DNA from: Bradyrhizobium semiaridum
GTDB taxonomy: Bacteria > Pseudomonadota > Alphaproteobacteria > Rhizobiales > Xanthobacteraceae
Direction: 5' to 3'
Assembly (NCBI RefSeq): GCF_020329505.1
Contig: NZ_JAGKJJ010000031.1
Span: 1-54,905, forward strand
DNA: 54,905 bases
A program made the translations under genes and the position numbers. The notes beneath the pieces were generated by a model. That model saw nothing but the letters and a program-made list of their open reading frames with translations, made no database searches and was not told the DNA's origin. Below, one piece after another: positions 54,040 through 54,905 of this stretch. Within the stretch, counting starts at the first letter, position 1; each line of letters starts with the position of its first letter.

Positions 54040-54905
54040 ATGGACGATCTGTTGCGCGAGTTCCTGACGGAGAGCAGCGAAAGCCTGGACACGGTCGACA
54101 ACCAGCTGGTGCAGTTCGAGCAGGATCCGAACAACGCGAAGATCCTGGATAACATCTTCCGGCTGGTGCACACGATCAAGGGCACCTGCGGCTTCCTCGG
54201 TCTGCCGCGGCTGGAAGCGCTGGCGCATGCCGGCGAGACGTTGATGGGCAAATTCCGCGACGGCATGCCGGTGCGCGCCGAGGCGGTGACGCTGATCCTG
54301 TCCTCGATCGACCGCATCAAGGAGATTCTGGCGGGGCTCGAGGCCACCGAGGCCGAGCCCGAGGGCAACGACCGCGACCTGATCGATCAATTGGAAGCCA
54401 TGGTCGAGCACGGCATGGCCGCGATGTCTGCTGCTGAATCTGAAGCTGGCATCCCCGTCGTCGAGGCGCCGTCGGTGCAGCCCGACGTCACCGCGGGCAC
54501 GCTGGTGGCGCAGACGCTGGAGCGTCCGCTGCGTCCGGGCGAGGTCTCGCTCGACGAGCTCGAGCGCGCGTTCCGCGAGACCGAGACCGAAGTCGCCATA
54601 CCCGCGCCGGCGCCCGTTGCCAAGCCGGCCGCCGCAGCGCCCGCAGCCGAGCCGACGGAGGCCGCCAGGAAGCCGGCCCGCAAGGCCGCGACGGAAGGCG
54701 ATGTCCAGGAAGGCGACAAGATCGCCAACCAGTCGATCCGGGTCAATGTCGACACCCTCGAACACCTCATGACCATGGTCTCCGAGCTGGTCTTGACCCG
54801 CAACCAGTTGCTGGAGATCTCGCGGCGCAACGAGGACAGCGAGTTCAAGGTGCCGCTGCAGCGGCTCTCCAACGTCACCGCCGAGCTGCAGGAAGGCGTC
54901 ATGAA
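54040..54905 (+). CDS. cheA: Chemotaxis histidine kinase CheA, 3'-truncated by window edge
   Basis: N-terminal 288 codons of the chemotaxis kinase. The HPt domain comes first with the phosphorylated His44 in RLVHTIKGTCGFLGLPRLEA. A long acidic and Ala/Pro-rich linker follows (about 125-230), with EVSLDELERAFRETETEVAI as a possible CheY/CheB-binding segment. The dimerisation (P3) domain then starts at SIRVNVDTLEHLMTMVSELV, with LTRNQLLEISRR. The kinase and CheW-like domains lie beyond the window. The ATG at 54040 is preceded by GAGGGG. Placement next to flagellin marks the start of a chemotaxis operon. Confidence 0.96.
   Translation, partial: MDDLLREFLTESSESLDTVDNQLVQFEQDPNNAKILDNIFRLVHTIKGTCGFLGLPRLEALAHAGETLMGKFRDGMPVRAEAVTLILSSIDRIKEILAGLEATEAEPEGNDRDLIDQLEAMVEHGMAAMSAAESEAGIPVVEAPSVQPDVTAGTLVAQTLERPLRPGEVSLDELERAFRETETEVAIPAPAPVAKPAAAAPAAEPTEAARKPARKAATEGDVQEGDKIANQSIRVNVDTLEHLMTMVSELVLTRNQLLEISRRNEDSEFKVPLQRLSNVTAELQEGVM

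Overview
The window is about 55 kb of GC-rich chromosome from an alphaproteobacterium. It most resembles Bradyrhizobium or a close relative in the Nitrobacteraceae. The reasons are gene order and the intergenic DNA: sucA-sucB-SDR-lpdA; an F1-only ATP synthase operon (atpHAGDC, with no F0 genes next to it); an rplU-rpmA-obgE-proB-proA-nadD-rsfS-rlmH-envC-ctpA-rppH series; and intergenic repeats of a kind I associate with Bradyrhizobium chromosomes. The genus call is an inference; no 16S or other marker lies in the window. Almost everything is core chromosome. I see no CRISPR array, prophage, transposase, integrated element or obvious defence island.

Layout. 1-6.6 kb: the tail of sucA, then sucB, an SDR oxidoreductase and lpdA (2-oxoglutarate dehydrogenase), then a small membrane protein. 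7.0-11.7 kb: a DUF4337-like protein, a XerC-type recombinase, PriA and an RlpA-like protein with a polyhistidine stretch. 12.4-17.4 kb: atpH-atpA-atpG-atpD-atpC. 17.4-28.2 kb: a long minus-strand block of RNA decay, envelope, ribosome, NAD and proline genes (two RppH-type Nudix enzymes, a divergent polysaccharide deacetylase, CtpA, EnvC, RlmH, RsfS, NadD, ProA, ProB, ObgE). 28.4-31.5 kb: a MaoC dehydratase, a DMT exporter, a GNAT acetyltransferase, then rpmA and rplU behind a recognisable promoter and leader hairpin. 31.9-42.5 kb: single accessory-type genes (a ROK protein whose lobes look permuted, an epoxide-hydrolase-like protein, tRNA-Ser(CGA), an ABC-F ATPase, a short Hsp70, a methyltransferase, an SRPBCC-LysR pair divergent from an MFS-AKR pair). 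42.5-47.7 kb: a frameshifted small gene, a threonine-synthase-like enzyme, acetoacetyl-CoA synthetase and a GH3 enzyme. 47.7-54.9 kb: small unknown proteins, a LuxR-HTH protein, two paralogous Crp/Fnr regulators, a flagellin and the start of cheA.

How the parts work together. TCA-cycle oxidation (SucAB/Lpd) and the F1 ATPase are energy metabolism. CtpA, EnvC and the deacetylase overlap or sit close together on one strand and belong to envelope remodelling at division. RplU, RpmA, ObgE, RsfS and RlmH all act on the large ribosomal subunit. Flagellin and CheA open a motility and chemotaxis region that runs past the right edge.

The most unusual observations are: (i) a ROK protein whose C-terminal lobe motifs precede its N-terminal ATP-binding motifs, suggesting circular permutation; (ii) a palindromic repeat family whose outer edge supplies the stop codons of neighbouring genes; (iii) a strong promoter followed at once by a terminator-like hairpin in the rplU leader; (iv) a FixK/FNR-type box between two tandem Crp/Fnr genes; and (v) hairpins placed just before the two single-copy F1 subunit genes, atpG and atpC.
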